Shown: positions 44,829 through 53,984 of the stretch, in pieces | Layout of the letters: each line of letters opens with the position of its first letter | Numbering within the stretch: the stretch's first letter is position 1 | Assembly (NCBI RefSeq): GCF_007859765.1 | Contig: NZ_SIHJ01000003.1 | Coordinates: 62,001 to 126,000, forward strand | Origin: Posidoniimonas corsicana | GTDB lineage: Bacteria; Planctomycetota; Planctomycetia; Pirellulales; Lacipirellulaceae | DNA: 64,000 nt | Direction: 5' to 3' | Position numbers and translations under genes: made by a program | The notes under the pieces: model-generated | Seen by the model: only the letters and a program-made list of their open reading frames with translations | Databases searched by the model: none | What the model was told of the DNA's origin: nothing

Positions 44829-46811
44829 ATGGCAGAGCAACGCGTCCTTGTTGTCGGCGGCGGACTGGCCGGGCTGGCGGCCACCATGAAGCTGGCCGAA
44901 CTCGGCATCAAGGTCGACCTCATGAGCCTGACGCCGGTGAAGCGGTCGCACAGCGTCTGCGCGCAGGGCGGCATCAACAGCGTCAACGACCTGACCCGGC
45001 AGCAGGGCGACAACGAGTGGAAGCACCTGGACGACACCGTCTACGGCGGCGACTTCCTGCAGCACCAGCCGCCGGTCAAGGAGATGGCCTACTGGGCCCC
45101 GCGGATCATCAACCTGCTGGACCGCCTGGGCGTCCCCTTCAACCGCACCGAAGAGGGCTCGCGCGACCAACGCCGCTTCGGCGGCACGCTCTACAAGCGC
45201 ACCGCGTTCGCCGGCGCCACCACCGGGCAGCAGCTGCTCTACGCGCTGGACGAGCAGGTCCGCCGCTGGGAGGTCGAGGGCCTGGTCACCAAGTACGAGG
45301 GGTGGGACTTCCTCCGCCCCGTGGTGGACGACAACGGCCACTGCCGCGGCGCCGTCGCGCAGAACCTGGTCACGATGGAGATCCGCTCGTTCCGCGCCGA
45401 CGCGGTGGTGCTGGCCTCAGGGGGCTGCGGCCTGATCTACGGCCGCAGCACGATGAGCATGGCCTGCAACGGCGGCGCGGTGAGCCGCGCCCTGCAGCAC
45501 GGCGCCCGCTACGGCAACGGCGAGTTCATCCAGGTGCACCCCACCGCCATCCCGGGCGCCGACAAGCTGCGGCTGATGAGCGAGTCCGCCCGCGGCGAGG
45601 GCGGCCGCGTCTGGGTGCCGCGCAAGCCTCAGGACCCGCGCCCGCCGCGGGACATCCCGGAGGGCGACCGCTACTACTTCCTGGAGGAGCGGTATCCGAC
45701 CTACGGCAACCTGGTGCCCCGCGACATCGCCACCCGCGAGATCTTCAACGTCTGCGTGAACGAGGGGCTGAGCGTCGAGGGCGACAAGCAGTGCGTATAC
45801 CTCGACCTGACGCACATCGAGCGGAGCGAGCTGGACCGCAAGCTGGGCGGCATCCTCAACATCTACGAGAAGTTCACCGGCGAGAACCCGCGTGACCTCC
45901 CGATGAAGATCTTCCCCGCGGTGCACTACTCGATGGGCGGCCTGTGGGCCGACTACGCCCGCACCACCGACGGCGGGCTGGACCCCAGCAACCCGCGCAA
46001 CCAGCAGACCGACGTCCCCGGCCTGTACGCCATCGGCGAGTGCGACTACCAGTACCACGGCGGCAACCGCCTGGGCGCCAACTCGCTGCTGTCGTGCATC
46101 TTCACCGGCCTGTTCGTCGGCCCTTGCATCGAGAGCCACCTGAATTCGCTGAAGGGCTCCGCCGGCGACGAGCGGTTCGACTCGCTGCTGGCCGGCGCCA
46201 AGTCGGCCGAAGAGTCGATCGAGAAGGAGATGATCTCCGGCAGCGAGCCGGGCGGGGAGAACCCCTACCTGATCCACCAGGAGCTCGGCCTGGAGATGAC
46301 CAAGGCCGCCACCGTGGTCCGCGACAACGACCAGCTCACCGCCGCCATCGGCAAGGTGAACGAACTCTGCGAGCGGGCCAAGAACTGCTCGCTGTCGGAC
46401 ACCGGCGCGTGGACCAACCAGAACATCACCTACACCCGCGCCCTGCGGGACATGTTCCCGGTCGCCAAGGCGATCCTCAAGGGGGCCTTGGCCCGCGACG
46501 AGTGCCGCGGCGCCCACTACAAGCCGGCCTTCACCATGCCCGGCGTCGAGGCCGATGACCCGGCCGAGCGCCGCCGCCAGGCCGAGGCCTGGTGCGACGC
46601 CTTCGAGGCCAAGAACGACAAGTGGCTCAAGAGCACGGTCGCCACGTTCGACGCCAGCGGCGAGCCGACCCTCAGCTACGAGGAGGTCGACACGTCGCTC
46701 ATCCCGCCGCGTCCCCGCCTGTACGGGCTCGTAGGCGCCGAGGTGATCGAAGAGGTATGGAAGGAGCGGCAGAAGGCCAAAGACGCCGCGAAGCAGCCGG
46801 CCGCGGTCTAA
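44829..46811 (+). CDS. sdhA: Succinate dehydrogenase flavoprotein subunit
   Basis: A 660-residue flavoprotein. The FAD-binding start is VLVVGGGLAGLAATMKLAEL; the FAD-linking histidine lies in KRSHSVCAQGGINS. HPTAIPGADKLRLMSESARG and YSMGGLWADY are the substrate-site segments, and YHGGNRLGANSLLSCIFTGL closes the FAD domain. It oxidises succinate to fumarate in the TCA cycle at the membrane anchor SdhC. A GAAGGAAG ribosome-binding site precedes the ATG. The iron-sulfur subunit gene sdhB, which normally follows, is absent; the sequence runs straight into an inverted repeat and an unrelated small gene. Confidence 0.96.
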   Translation: MAEQRVLVVGGGLAGLAATMKLAELGIKVDLMSLTPVKRSHSVCAQGGINSVNDLTRQQGDNEWKHLDDTVYGGDFLQHQPPVKEMAYWAPRIINLLDRLGVPFNRTEEGSRDQRRFGGTLYKRTAFAGATTGQQLLYALDEQVRRWEVEGLVTKYEGWDFLRPVVDDNGHCRGAVAQNLVTMEIRSFRADAVVLASGGCGLIYGRSTMSMACNGGAVSRALQHGARYGNGEFIQVHPTAIPGADKLRLMSESARGEGGRVWVPRKPQDPRPPRDIPEGDRYYFLEERYPTYGNLVPRDIATREIFNVCVNEGLSVEGDKQCVYLDLTHIERSELDRKLGGILNIYEKFTGENPRDLPMKIFPAVHYSMGGLWADYARTTDGGLDPSNPRNQQTDVPGLYAIGECDYQYHGGNRLGANSLLSCIFTGLFVGPCIESHLNSLKGSAGDERFDSLLAGAKSAEESIEKEMISGSEPGGENPYLIHQELGLEMTKAATVVRDNDQLTAAIGKVNELCERAKNCSLSDTGAWTNQNITYTRALRDMFPVAKAILKGALARDECRGAHYKPAFTMPGVEADDPAERRRQAEAWCDAFEAKNDKWLKSTVATFDASGEPTLSYEEVDTSLIPPRPRLYGLVGAEVIEEVWKERQKAKDAAKQPAAV

Positions 46812-46831
46812 TCGGCAGAGCGGCCTTTAGT

Positions 46832-46911
46832 AGCCGACGGATTACATCCGTCGGACTGCCCCGCTTGCGAACGCCAACAACGGGTTCTCCGACGGATGTA
46901 GTCCGTCGGCT
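46832..46911. repeat. 24-bp inverted repeat pair downstream of sdhA
   Basis: 46832-46855 and 46888-46911 are inverted copies matching at 23 of 24 positions, and each is itself palindromic (CCGACGGAT-TAC-ATCCGTCGG in the left copy). A 32-nt spacer separates them. There is no T-run, so it is a BIME-like repeat rather than a clear terminator. Confidence 0.75.
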
Positions 46912-46937
46912 CAGGGTACGCACTCTCAGTGAGAACC

Positions 46938-47321
46938 ATGGCCGCCAGTGACGATGAGAACCCGTACCGGTCACCGCGTACCGTCGCCGAAGCGGAGCCA
47001 CTTTTCTACTGGGGCTGGCGATCCATCCCCGAGCTCCGCGACCTGTCGCGGAAGGATCGGGGTCGGGTTTGGCGTCGATGCGCCCTTAAAGGCTTTCGCC
47101 ACTGGCAGGTCTGGGCCGCTTGGGCGGCAATGGTCGCGGTCATGATCGGAATCCCGAATGCCGCTACGAAATTGGTAGGCCGCGGAGCATTCGCACCGGT
47201 GATTATCGCGAGTGTGATTTGCGGAGGGCTAGGAGGCTGGCTGTTTGGTCAGGTACTCGTCCGCTGCGTACGGCCATATCTCGCCGATGAGATCGCGAAG
47301 CGAGAATCGGCCGTAAGTTAA
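46938..47321 (+). CDS. Small membrane protein with NPYRSP motif
   Basis: 127 residues from the ATG at 46938 (a GTG three codons earlier is in frame). The N-terminus SDDENPYRSPR carries the NPYxSP motif common at the start of small planctomycete membrane proteins. A Trp-rich segment (FYWGWRSIPELRDL) and two transmembrane helices follow (VWAAWAAMVAVMIGIP and FAPVIIASVICGGLGGWLFG). Function is unknown. It occupies the place where sdhB would be expected and is separated from sdhA by the 24-bp inverted repeat. Confidence 0.65.
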   Translation: MAASDDENPYRSPRTVAEAEPLFYWGWRSIPELRDLSRKDRGRVWRRCALKGFRHWQVWAAWAAMVAVMIGIPNAATKLVGRGAFAPVIIASVICGGLGGWLFGQVLVRCVRPYLADEIAKRESAVS

Positions 47322-47346
47322 CTTTTGGCCTTCAGCCAAGTAGCGG

Positions 47347-48135
47347 CTACGACGCCTTCTTGGCCCCGCCCTGCATCGCTACCTGCTGGTCGCTTTCGTT
47401 GCAGGGCTCGCAGTTGATGTAGTAGTAGACGTCGCGGTACTGGACGACAGGCTTCAAGTAGTACAGCTTGACCTTCGCCTTGCAGGGGTAGAGCTGCTTG
47501 ACGGTTTTGGTGCCGCGGGTCTCGATGCAGCGGCCGTCGGCGCACTCCTTGTCGGTGAAGCACTTCTCGCTGACAAAGCACTTCTGCACCACCGCGTCGG
47601 TCGTGTAGTGCTCCTTTACGTAGCCCAGGCAGGGCTCCTTCACGCACACCACGCAGTCCTGGTCGATGTCCGGGTGCGTCGGCTTCTGGAACGACCGCCA
47701 CACCTTGCACGCCTCGCCCGGGCTCTTGCCGTGGCAGGTGCAGTCCAGGCACGAGGGCGGCACGGCCAGCTCCTCGATCCAGCCGTGGGGCTCGTCATCG
47801 CAGAGGGGCAGCCAGGGGTTCTGGATGCTGTTGTACTGCACCAGCCGCGAGGCCTCTTCCTCGGTCGGCTCGGCGGCGGACGGGAGGTCGGAGTCGTCCT
47901 GCTCGTCGATCGCCGGCGCGGCGAGCTCCTCCACGGCGCCGCCCTCGGAGTCGTCCGTGCCGCGCCCGCGGGGGCCCGGGTCGGTGAACAGGTCGTCCGG
48001 CTGCTCAACCTCCGGCTCGCCCATCTCCGGGCCGCCCATCAGGCCTGGGGGCAGCGGCTGCGCCAGCGCGGCGCCGCTCCACAGACCACACACGAGGACA
48101 ACCGACAACAGCAGGCGGGTGGGGGAAATCAACAT
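47347..48135 (-). CDS. Exported cysteine-rich protein, unknown function
   Basis: 262 residues from the ATG at 48135. A signal peptide (MLISPTRLLLSVVLVCGLWS, ending GAALAQ) is followed by about 80 Asp/Glu-rich residues. A compact Cys-rich domain from about residue 128 follows with SCLDCTCHG, CVVCVKEPC, KCFVSEKCFTDKECADGRC and NCEPC, about 16 cysteines in all. The C-terminus is Gly/Lys-rich. The Cys pattern suggests disulphides or metal binding outside the cytoplasm. No family was recognised. It lies 197 nt downstream of the sulfatase gene. Confidence 0.7.
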   Translation of the reverse strand: MLISPTRLLLSVVLVCGLWSGAALAQPLPPGLMGGPEMGEPEVEQPDDLFTDPGPRGRGTDDSEGGAVEELAAPAIDEQDDSDLPSAAEPTEEEASRLVQYNSIQNPWLPLCDDEPHGWIEELAVPPSCLDCTCHGKSPGEACKVWRSFQKPTHPDIDQDCVVCVKEPCLGYVKEHYTTDAVVQKCFVSEKCFTDKECADGRCIETRGTKTVKQLYPCKAKVKLYYLKPVVQYRDVYYYINCEPCNESDQQVAMQGGAKKAS

Positions 48136-48332
48136 AGCAGGCTCCGGTCCGGCGGGGGCTCGCGGCGCTTGGGGGAGGTTGCGTCCGGGCAACACTCGCC
48201 GCCCGGCGCTGTTGCGAAAACGCAACACCCCAACCGTGCGCGACGCCGGGGCAAAAGCAAACGCCTGGGCAAGAGATTCCGCCTCGCGGGCGCCGGGCGA
48301 GGGTGGCGGCGCCGGTCCTGCCGGTTGTGCCG

Positions 48333-49868
48333 CTACGCGTCCGGGCTCTGCGGGTCTGGGCTCTGGTCGGTGGTCTGCCGGTCGTAGATGGGCAGCGGGA
48401 AGTCGGGCTCGATGGTCCGGGTCGCCAAGTAGGCCCGCTCGAGCTCCTCGACGATCTCCGGGCGGTCGGCGGCCAGGTTGTGCGCCTCCTGCGGGTCGTC
48501 CGCCAGGTTGTAGAGCTCCCACTCCTTGGGCTGCTTGCGCTTCAGGTCCCGCCGCAGGGCCTTCCAGTCGCCCTGGCGGACCGCGACCATGCCGCCGTAG
48601 CCTCCGAACTCCCAGATCAGCGGCGCGCCCCGCTCGGGCGCGGTCCCGCCCCGCAGCAGCGGAGCGAGGTCGATCCCATCGAGCGGCTGTTCGGCTTCCG
48701 CCGGCGCCGACGCGACCGAGGCGAGCGTCGGGAACCAGTCGGCAAAGTAGCTGGGCAGGTCGGTCGTCGCGCCCGCGGGCGTCACGCCGGGCCAGCGGAC
48801 GATGCAGGGCGACCGCAGCCCGCCCTCGTAGACCGAACCCTTGTAGCCCCGCAGCCCGCCGGTGGATTCGAAGAACCCGCACGCCGCCCCGCCGGTGAAG
48901 AACCGCGGGTCGCCGCCCGGCATGGTCGGGCCGTTGTCGGAGGTGAACACCACCAGCGTGTTATCGGCCAGGCCGAGCTTGTCGAGCTCCGCCAGCACCA
49001 CGCCGACGTGGTCGTCCAGGTGCGAGATCATCGCCGCGTACGCCGCGCGGGGGCGGGGGTGGGGCAGGTAGCCGTTCTCGCCCCGGTACGGGCCGTGGCC
49101 GGCGTCCCATTCCTCGGGGTAGCGGTCGACCCACTCCTGCGGCGGGTGCATGGCGAGGTGCGGCTCGACAAACGGCAGGTACAGGAAGAAGGGCTTTGAT
49201 CCGCGGTTGCGGAGGAACTTGACCGCCTGGTTGAGGATCATGTCGGGGGCGTAGTTCTCTGCGCGGTAGTCGTCGGCCAGCACCTCCCCCTCGGGCTTCC
49301 GGTCGCGGCCCGGGATGGGATAGTTGTTGATCCGCACCTCACGCTCGTTGCTGTCGAGGAACAGCGGGAAGTAGCTGTGGGCGTTGCGTTGGCAGTTGTA
49401 GCCGTAGAAGCGGTCGAATCCCTTCTTGATTGGCGAACCGCTCGTGTTCGCCGGGCCGAGGCCCCACTTGCCGAACGCGCCGGTCGCGTAGCCCTGGCAG
49501 CGCAGCAGCTGGGCGATGGTGGTCACGTCCGACGTGAGCGGCCACTGCCCGGGGAAGACCCGCCCGCTGCCGGCGTCGCGGTTGTCGCGGACCTCGGCGT
49601 GGGCGCCGTGCTGGCCGGTCATCAGCACGCAGCGGGCCGGCGCGCAGACCGGCGCTCCGGAGTAGTGCTGCGTGAAGCGGAGCCCCTCGGCCGCCAGGCG
49701 GTCGATGTGGGGCGTGCGGATCTTCTGCTGGCCGTAGCAGCCCGCCTCGCCGTAGCCGAGGTCGTCCGCCATGATGAACACGATGTTCGGCGGCGTTTTG
49801 GCGGCCAGCGCGGCGGAGGACAGGAACAGCAGCAGCGCGGAAACGGCCAGTTCGGTGCGGTTGGTCAT
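48333..49868 (-). CDS. Secreted arylsulfatase
   Basis: 511 residues from the ATG at 49868 with a signal peptide ending near ALAA. The metal-binding start NIVFIMADDLGYGEAGCYGQ and the sulfatase motif CAPARCVLMTGQ, whose Cys (CxPxR) would be converted to formylglycine, are both present. FGKWGLG and LVVFTSDNGP supply further active-site residues. A C-terminal sub-domain follows (YNLADDPQEAHNLAAD). It removes sulfate from a sulfated compound, probably a polysaccharide, in the envelope or medium. A maturase is required but none is in the window. It is followed downstream on the same strand by the Cys-rich protein gene. Confidence 0.93.
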   Translation of the reverse strand: MTNRTELAVSALLLFLSSAALAAKTPPNIVFIMADDLGYGEAGCYGQQKIRTPHIDRLAAEGLRFTQHYSGAPVCAPARCVLMTGQHGAHAEVRDNRDAGSGRVFPGQWPLTSDVTTIAQLLRCQGYATGAFGKWGLGPANTSGSPIKKGFDRFYGYNCQRNAHSYFPLFLDSNEREVRINNYPIPGRDRKPEGEVLADDYRAENYAPDMILNQAVKFLRNRGSKPFFLYLPFVEPHLAMHPPQEWVDRYPEEWDAGHGPYRGENGYLPHPRPRAAYAAMISHLDDHVGVVLAELDKLGLADNTLVVFTSDNGPTMPGGDPRFFTGGAACGFFESTGGLRGYKGSVYEGGLRSPCIVRWPGVTPAGATTDLPSYFADWFPTLASVASAPAEAEQPLDGIDLAPLLRGGTAPERGAPLIWEFGGYGGMVAVRQGDWKALRRDLKRKQPKEWELYNLADDPQEAHNLAADRPEIVEELERAYLATRTIEPDFPLPIYDRQTTDQSPDPQSPDA

Positions 49869-49945
49869 CACGGCGGCTCGGCTCGAGGAGGTGGCGTGAG
49901 CCTAGAGCATGAGCCAACCGCCGCCAGCGATCAACCTTTTTAACC

Positions 49946-51019
49946 TTACAGCTTCGCGACCCACCGCAAGAAGTTGGCCTGCAGCACGTCGAGGTCTTCG
50001 CCGAAGGCGTCGGTGAAGTACGCCACCCGCTCGGCCGCCGAGAAGGCGCTGTAGACCGGCCGGTCGGCGGTGGCGCGCAGGTGGCGGGTGTAGTCGCGGG
50101 GGCGGGTCTCGCTGAGGTAAAACGACAGCGCCCACGCCTGCGCGTACGCGGCCCCTGTATTGCGCTTGAACGGCTGGTCGGACGCCACGAACTCGCGGAG
50201 CGTGAACGGCGGCTTCTTGTCCGTGGCGTGCCGGCGGAACTCGCGCAGGTAGCCGTAGTTGACGCGGTTGGCCCGCTGGTCCGACCCGCTGGGCCGCCAC
50301 ACTCCGCGGGCCTCGAACAGCGTGGCCAGGCCCTCGGGCACCCAGTAGGGCGGCGGGCTGGTGCGGCTGTGCACGCCCAGGTTGAAGGCCACCTGGTGGG
50401 TCGCCTCGTGGATGATGGTCGACGAGTTCTCCGTCCAGTCCTGGTCGGGGTCGCCGCCGGTGATGTCGTACAGGCAGACGCGGTTGGTGCCGTGGCTGTA
50501 GAAGCCCAGCGAGTTGGGCAGCAGCTTCGCGCCCGACTTGCGGACGTGCGACTCGTACTCCTGCTTGTTGCGGAACACGACCGCCACCAGCGGGAAGTCC
50601 GGCTGCCGCACGTGGAAACCACGCACGCGGATGTAGCTGACGAACGCGCCGTAGATCTGCTCGAACCGCTCGGTCCAGGCGCTCCGCTCGCCGCGCGGGT
50701 GGACCACCACGTAGTGCTGCGTGGTCGAGATGTCGAACCGGCGGTCGAACTCCTCGCGGAGCTGACGCGTCATCTCCTGCTCGTCGAACCCCTTGAACCG
50801 GGGCGCGGTGCGCTTGGCCTCCTTGGCCCGGCGGGGGTCGAACTCGTACAGCTGGCCGTCGCGTGACAGCAGCGTCATGACGCTGTCGGTCCAGTCGAGC
50901 GGCCGGCCCTCGATCCGCCGCCCGTCGACCACAGCGCTGAACATAAACTCCGCTGCCGCGGCCGGCGCGGTCAGCAGCAAGAAGCAGGCGAGTGCAGCCA
51001 GTGTTCGGGGCGACTTCAT
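49946..51019 (-). CDS. Exported DUF1570 protein (putative zinc metallopeptidase)
   Basis: 357 residues with a signal peptide (MKSPRTLAALACFLLLTAPA, then AAAE). The DUF1570 domain contains TIIHEATHQVAFNLGVHSR, an HExxH gluzincin-type zinc motif, and YWVPEGLATLFEARG about 30 residues later, which supplies the third ligand Glu. Upstream parts (HYVVVHPRGERSAW, FPLVAVVFRNKQEYESHV) are typical of the family. Proteolytic activity has not been shown for it as far as I know. It lies 77 nt upstream of the sulfatase gene on the same strand, so co-transcription is possible. Confidence 0.82.
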   Translation of the reverse strand: MKSPRTLAALACFLLLTAPAAAAEFMFSAVVDGRRIEGRPLDWTDSVMTLLSRDGQLYEFDPRRAKEAKRTAPRFKGFDEQEMTRQLREEFDRRFDISTTQHYVVVHPRGERSAWTERFEQIYGAFVSYIRVRGFHVRQPDFPLVAVVFRNKQEYESHVRKSGAKLLPNSLGFYSHGTNRVCLYDITGGDPDQDWTENSSTIIHEATHQVAFNLGVHSRTSPPPYWVPEGLATLFEARGVWRPSGSDQRANRVNYGYLREFRRHATDKKPPFTLREFVASDQPFKRNTGAAYAQAWALSFYLSETRPRDYTRHLRATADRPVYSAFSAAERVAYFTDAFGEDLDVLQANFLRWVAKL

Positions 51020-51192
51020 AGGATGAACCGGTTCCTCCAGGCGGCGGTCGCCGCGCGAAGCGCCCGTCCGAGCCGGGACGCATTGGGCCTTAAATCAAAC
51101 CTAGCCCAGCTTTCGTCCGCCCGCGGACGACCCGGCGGGCCGTATCGATTAAACTGGCTGTCAGGAAACCCCTGGTCCTAGGATGCCACGCC

Positions 51193-52554
51193 ATGACGCG
51201 CCGCCTGTGCCTGCTGATCCTCGCCGCTGCAGCGGCCGCCGCGCCCTGTGCCGCCCCCGCCCAGTCAACCGGGGCCGGCACGGCGACCGACGCGACCGCG
51301 GCGCCCCAGGCGGAGGGCCGGCTGGGCGAGGAGGTCGACGCGCTGGTCGGTGAGCTGATCGCCCCCAGCGCCGACGCCCGGGCCGACGCCCGCGAGCGGC
51401 TGCTGGAGCTGGCCGGGCCCACCGCCAAGCGGGCCGAGCGGGTGCTGGAGCTGCTGCCCAAAGCGGGCGAGACCATGCCGCCCGCGCTGGCCAACCAGCT
51501 GAACGACCTGCGCGTAGAGATTGAGAAGCGGGTGGCCGAGAGCGCGATCTCCGAGTCGCACGTCGCGCTGGACGTGGCCGACGCGCCGCTGGCCAAGGTG
51601 CTGGCCGCCATCGAGCTGCAAACCGACAACCGCCTGCTGGACAACCGCGAGCAGTTCGGCCAGCAGGCCGAGGCGCGGGTCGTCACCGCCACGTTCACCG
51701 GCCTGCCGTTCTGGGAGGCGGTCGACCTGGTGCTGGACCAGGCGGAGATGGACGTCTACGCGTACTCGGGCGACGACTCGCTGGCGCTGGTCAACCGCGA
51801 CGAGGGCCGCGGCCCCCGCCTGGGCACCGCCAGCTACGCCGGGCCGTTCCGCGTCGAGGCGACCTCAATCACCGCCACCCGCAGCCTCCGCCAGCCGGAC
51901 CAGAAGTCGATGAACGTCGAGCTGGAGGTGGCCTGGGAACCGCGGCTGCGGCCGATCGCGCTGTCCCAGAAGCTGTCTGAGGTGATCGCCACGAACGAGA
52001 ACGGCGAGCGACTGCCGCTGCAGCAGCCCGGGCAGAGCATCGACCTGGAGCTCTCGTTCGGCAACCAGGCGACCGAGCTGCGGCTGCCGTTCCAGCTGCC
52101 GCCGCGCGACACAACCACCATCGCCACGCTCCGCGGCACGATGGAGGTGCTGGCGCCGGGCCGCGAGGCGGAGTTCCGCTTCGAGGACCTCAAGGCGGGC
52201 CGCCAGGCGATCACCAAACGCAACGGCGGCGTGACCGTCACGCTAGCCGGCGTGCAGAAGAACGGCGCCGTGTGGGAGGTGCACATGCGGCTGCGGCTGG
52301 ACCAGCCCGGCGAGGCGCTGCGGTCGCACCGCGGCTGGGTGTTCGACAACAAGACGTTCCTGCTCGACGAGAACGGCGAGGAGATCGACCACGCTGGCTT
52401 CGAGACCACCCTGCAGACCGAGGAGGAGATCGGGCTCGCCTACCTGTTCGACCACGAGCCCGGCGTCGAGGGCCTGACCTGGGTCTACCGCACGCCGAGC
52501 AGCGTGCACCGGTTCCCGGTAGACTACGAGCTGAAGGACCTGGAGCTGCCGTAG
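51193..52554 (+). CDS. Exported protein with STN-like domain, unknown function
   Basis: 453 residues. The signal peptide is MTRRLCLLILAAAAAAAPCA (ending near PAQ). A helical region follows (about 40-115), then an STN-like alpha/beta unit around residues 120-185 (VALDVADAPLAKVLAAIELQ and TFTGLPFWEAVDLVLDQAEM), similar to short domains before secretins. The C-terminal half is beta-rich (MNVELEVAWEPRLRPIALSQ, TIATLRGTMEVLAPGREAEF). Exported proteins of this layout recur in planctomycetes without an assigned role. TAGGAT lies 8 nt before the ATG. Confidence 0.65.
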   Translation: MTRRLCLLILAAAAAAAPCAAPAQSTGAGTATDATAAPQAEGRLGEEVDALVGELIAPSADARADARERLLELAGPTAKRAERVLELLPKAGETMPPALANQLNDLRVEIEKRVAESAISESHVALDVADAPLAKVLAAIELQTDNRLLDNREQFGQQAEARVVTATFTGLPFWEAVDLVLDQAEMDVYAYSGDDSLALVNRDEGRGPRLGTASYAGPFRVEATSITATRSLRQPDQKSMNVELEVAWEPRLRPIALSQKLSEVIATNENGERLPLQQPGQSIDLELSFGNQATELRLPFQLPPRDTTTIATLRGTMEVLAPGREAEFRFEDLKAGRQAITKRNGGVTVTLAGVQKNGAVWEVHMRLRLDQPGEALRSHRGWVFDNKTFLLDENGEEIDHAGFETTLQTEEEIGLAYLFDHEPGVEGLTWVYRTPSSVHRFPVDYELKDLELP

Positions 52555-52586
52555 GCGGATCGTGTGCCCTACGGCTTTCTCCGCTC

Positions 52587-53141
52587 TTACTCTTCCACCC
52601 AGCGAACTTCAAATCCGTGTTCTGCCACGGCTTGTACGATCGCATCCACTCGGTCGCCGGGAACGCCAATGAGCACCGGCGGACTGTATTTGCGAGCGAA
52701 TTTCAGAATCGCGTAGTTTCGACTGCTGCTCGGCCGCCGCCCCACAATCTCAGCGAGCTCTCGCCAATTGCACACTGAAGGAGAGATCAGTGAGTACGGT
52801 GAAACGCCCACCGGTCCCCACGCCGCGACTCTATCGCTATCGATGGAGATACATCGGCGGATGTTGGGAGCGTCCAACAACGCAGGAACTCCGAGGATCG
52901 CGAGTACGATTCCGAGCGCGAGTGTGGGAGTGATCGGCGGCCCGTTGTCGTCGGACAACCCTACGACTACGAAACTCAGAGCCCAACCCGCAAGAACGAT
53001 CCCTCTCGCGATCAAACCACCGCGGCCAATCTCTCGAAAGACGAACAGCGGCGGCTCCCAGAAAGAAGTGTGCACAATATCAACCCATTGGACAGCTGCC
53101 TGGGCGACCGTACTTGCGGCAGCCGCAGAGCGCGAGGCCAC
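52587..53141 (-). CDS. Two-helix membrane protein, unknown function
   Basis: About 184 residues if translation starts at the GTG overlapping the RraB-like gene's TAG stop codon (TAGTG) at 53141. The GAAGAGGAG just ahead serves as both coding sequence and ribosome-binding site, suggesting translational coupling. Two hydrophobic helices (LIARGIVLAGWALSFVVVGL and PTLALGIVLAILGVPALL) precede a soluble C-terminal domain (CISIDSDRVAAWGPVGVSPY, VLIGVPGDRVDAIVQAVAEH). Lower in GC than its neighbours. No family was recognised. Confidence 0.55.
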   Translation of the reverse strand: MASRSAAAASTVAQAAVQWVDIVHTSFWEPPLFVFREIGRGGLIARGIVLAGWALSFVVVGLSDDNGPPITPTLALGIVLAILGVPALLDAPNIRRCISIDSDRVAAWGPVGVSPYSLISPSVCNWRELAEIVGRRPSSSRNYAILKFARKYSPPVLIGVPGDRVDAIVQAVAEHGFEVRWVEE

Positions 53142-53890
53142 TACTCCTCTTCGCCGTCGCCCTCCACGCCGAACACCTCGATGAACTCCTCGCGGGAGTA
53201 GAACTGCACCGCCACGAGCTGGCCGCCGTGGGGCTCGGCGACCTGGGCCACCTTCTGCATTGTGGCCTGCAGAGCGGCCTCGTTGTTCGTGCCGGGGACG
53301 AACAGGCAGACGCCGCAGTCGCCCTCCTCGTCGCGCTCGTCGAACTGGTCGAAGTCGTCGAAGCCGGCGGCCGCCAGGTCGGCGGCGATCTTGTCGGTCT
53401 CCGGCACGTCGGGCGCCACGACCAGGATGGTCCAGGGCAGCTCGGCGTCGGGCTCTAGGCCGCTGTCGGTCAGCGCCCGCAGCCGCCAGGCGGCGTCCTC
53501 GGGGGCGAGCCACTCCAGCAGCGCCTGCTCGTCGACCGAGTCGTAGCAGTGCACGCCCTCGTAATCCAGGCCGCGGGCGGCGGCGACCGCGTCGACCCGC
53601 TGGGCGATCTCCTTCACCTGCTCGGCCGAGAGCGCGTCGACGCGGATCACACACATGATGGGGTCGCCCTTGCTGACGTTGCCCTCCTCGTCCTCCTCCT
53701 CAACGTGCTCGTGCAGGTGGATCGCGAACTCCTCCTCGAACTCGCTGGCGGCGTCCTCGAGGGCCTGGTAGTCGCTAGAGCGGACGATGTAGGTCCACTC
53801 CTTCTCGTCCTCCAGGTTGTGCCCGAGGTTCTCCGTCAGGTGCTCGAACAGCGCGTCGACGTCGAAGGCGAGGTTGGGTTCATCGGACAT
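53141..53890 (-). CDS. Tandem RraB-like (ribonuclease E inhibitor) domain protein
   Basis: 249 residues from the ATG at 53890. The N-terminal half (DEKEWTYIVRSSDYQALEDA, HEHVEEEDEEGNVSKGD, PIMCVIRVDALSAEQVKEIA, ARGLDYEGVHCYD) follows the RraB pattern closely. The C-terminal half appears to be a second, diverged copy (LPWTILVVAPDVPETDKIAA, FDQFDERDEEGDCGVCLFV, MQKVAQVAEPHGGQLVAVQF). RraB binds RNase E and modulates RNA decay; whether that role holds in this phylum is unknown. Very acidic overall. Followed in a coupled arrangement by the membrane protein gene. Confidence 0.75.
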   Translation of the reverse strand: MSDEPNLAFDVDALFEHLTENLGHNLEDEKEWTYIVRSSDYQALEDAASEFEEEFAIHLHEHVEEEDEEGNVSKGDPIMCVIRVDALSAEQVKEIAQRVDAVAAARGLDYEGVHCYDSVDEQALLEWLAPEDAAWRLRALTDSGLEPDAELPWTILVVAPDVPETDKIAADLAAAGFDDFDQFDERDEEGDCGVCLFVPGTNNEAALQATMQKVAQVAEPHGGQLVAVQFYSREEFIEVFGVEGDGEEE

Positions 53891-53984
53891 GGAGATTGCT
53901 TTCGGACAGGGAGGGGCAGCCGCCGGCCGCGCCAGCAACTCTTGAGGTCATTGTACCCGGCGGCGGTCACGCGCCACCGGGCGG

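Noticed and set aside
46938-47321. The gene after sdhA as a diverged sdhB
   Set aside because: It has two transmembrane helices, an NPYRSP start and no cysteine clusters for iron-sulfur centres.
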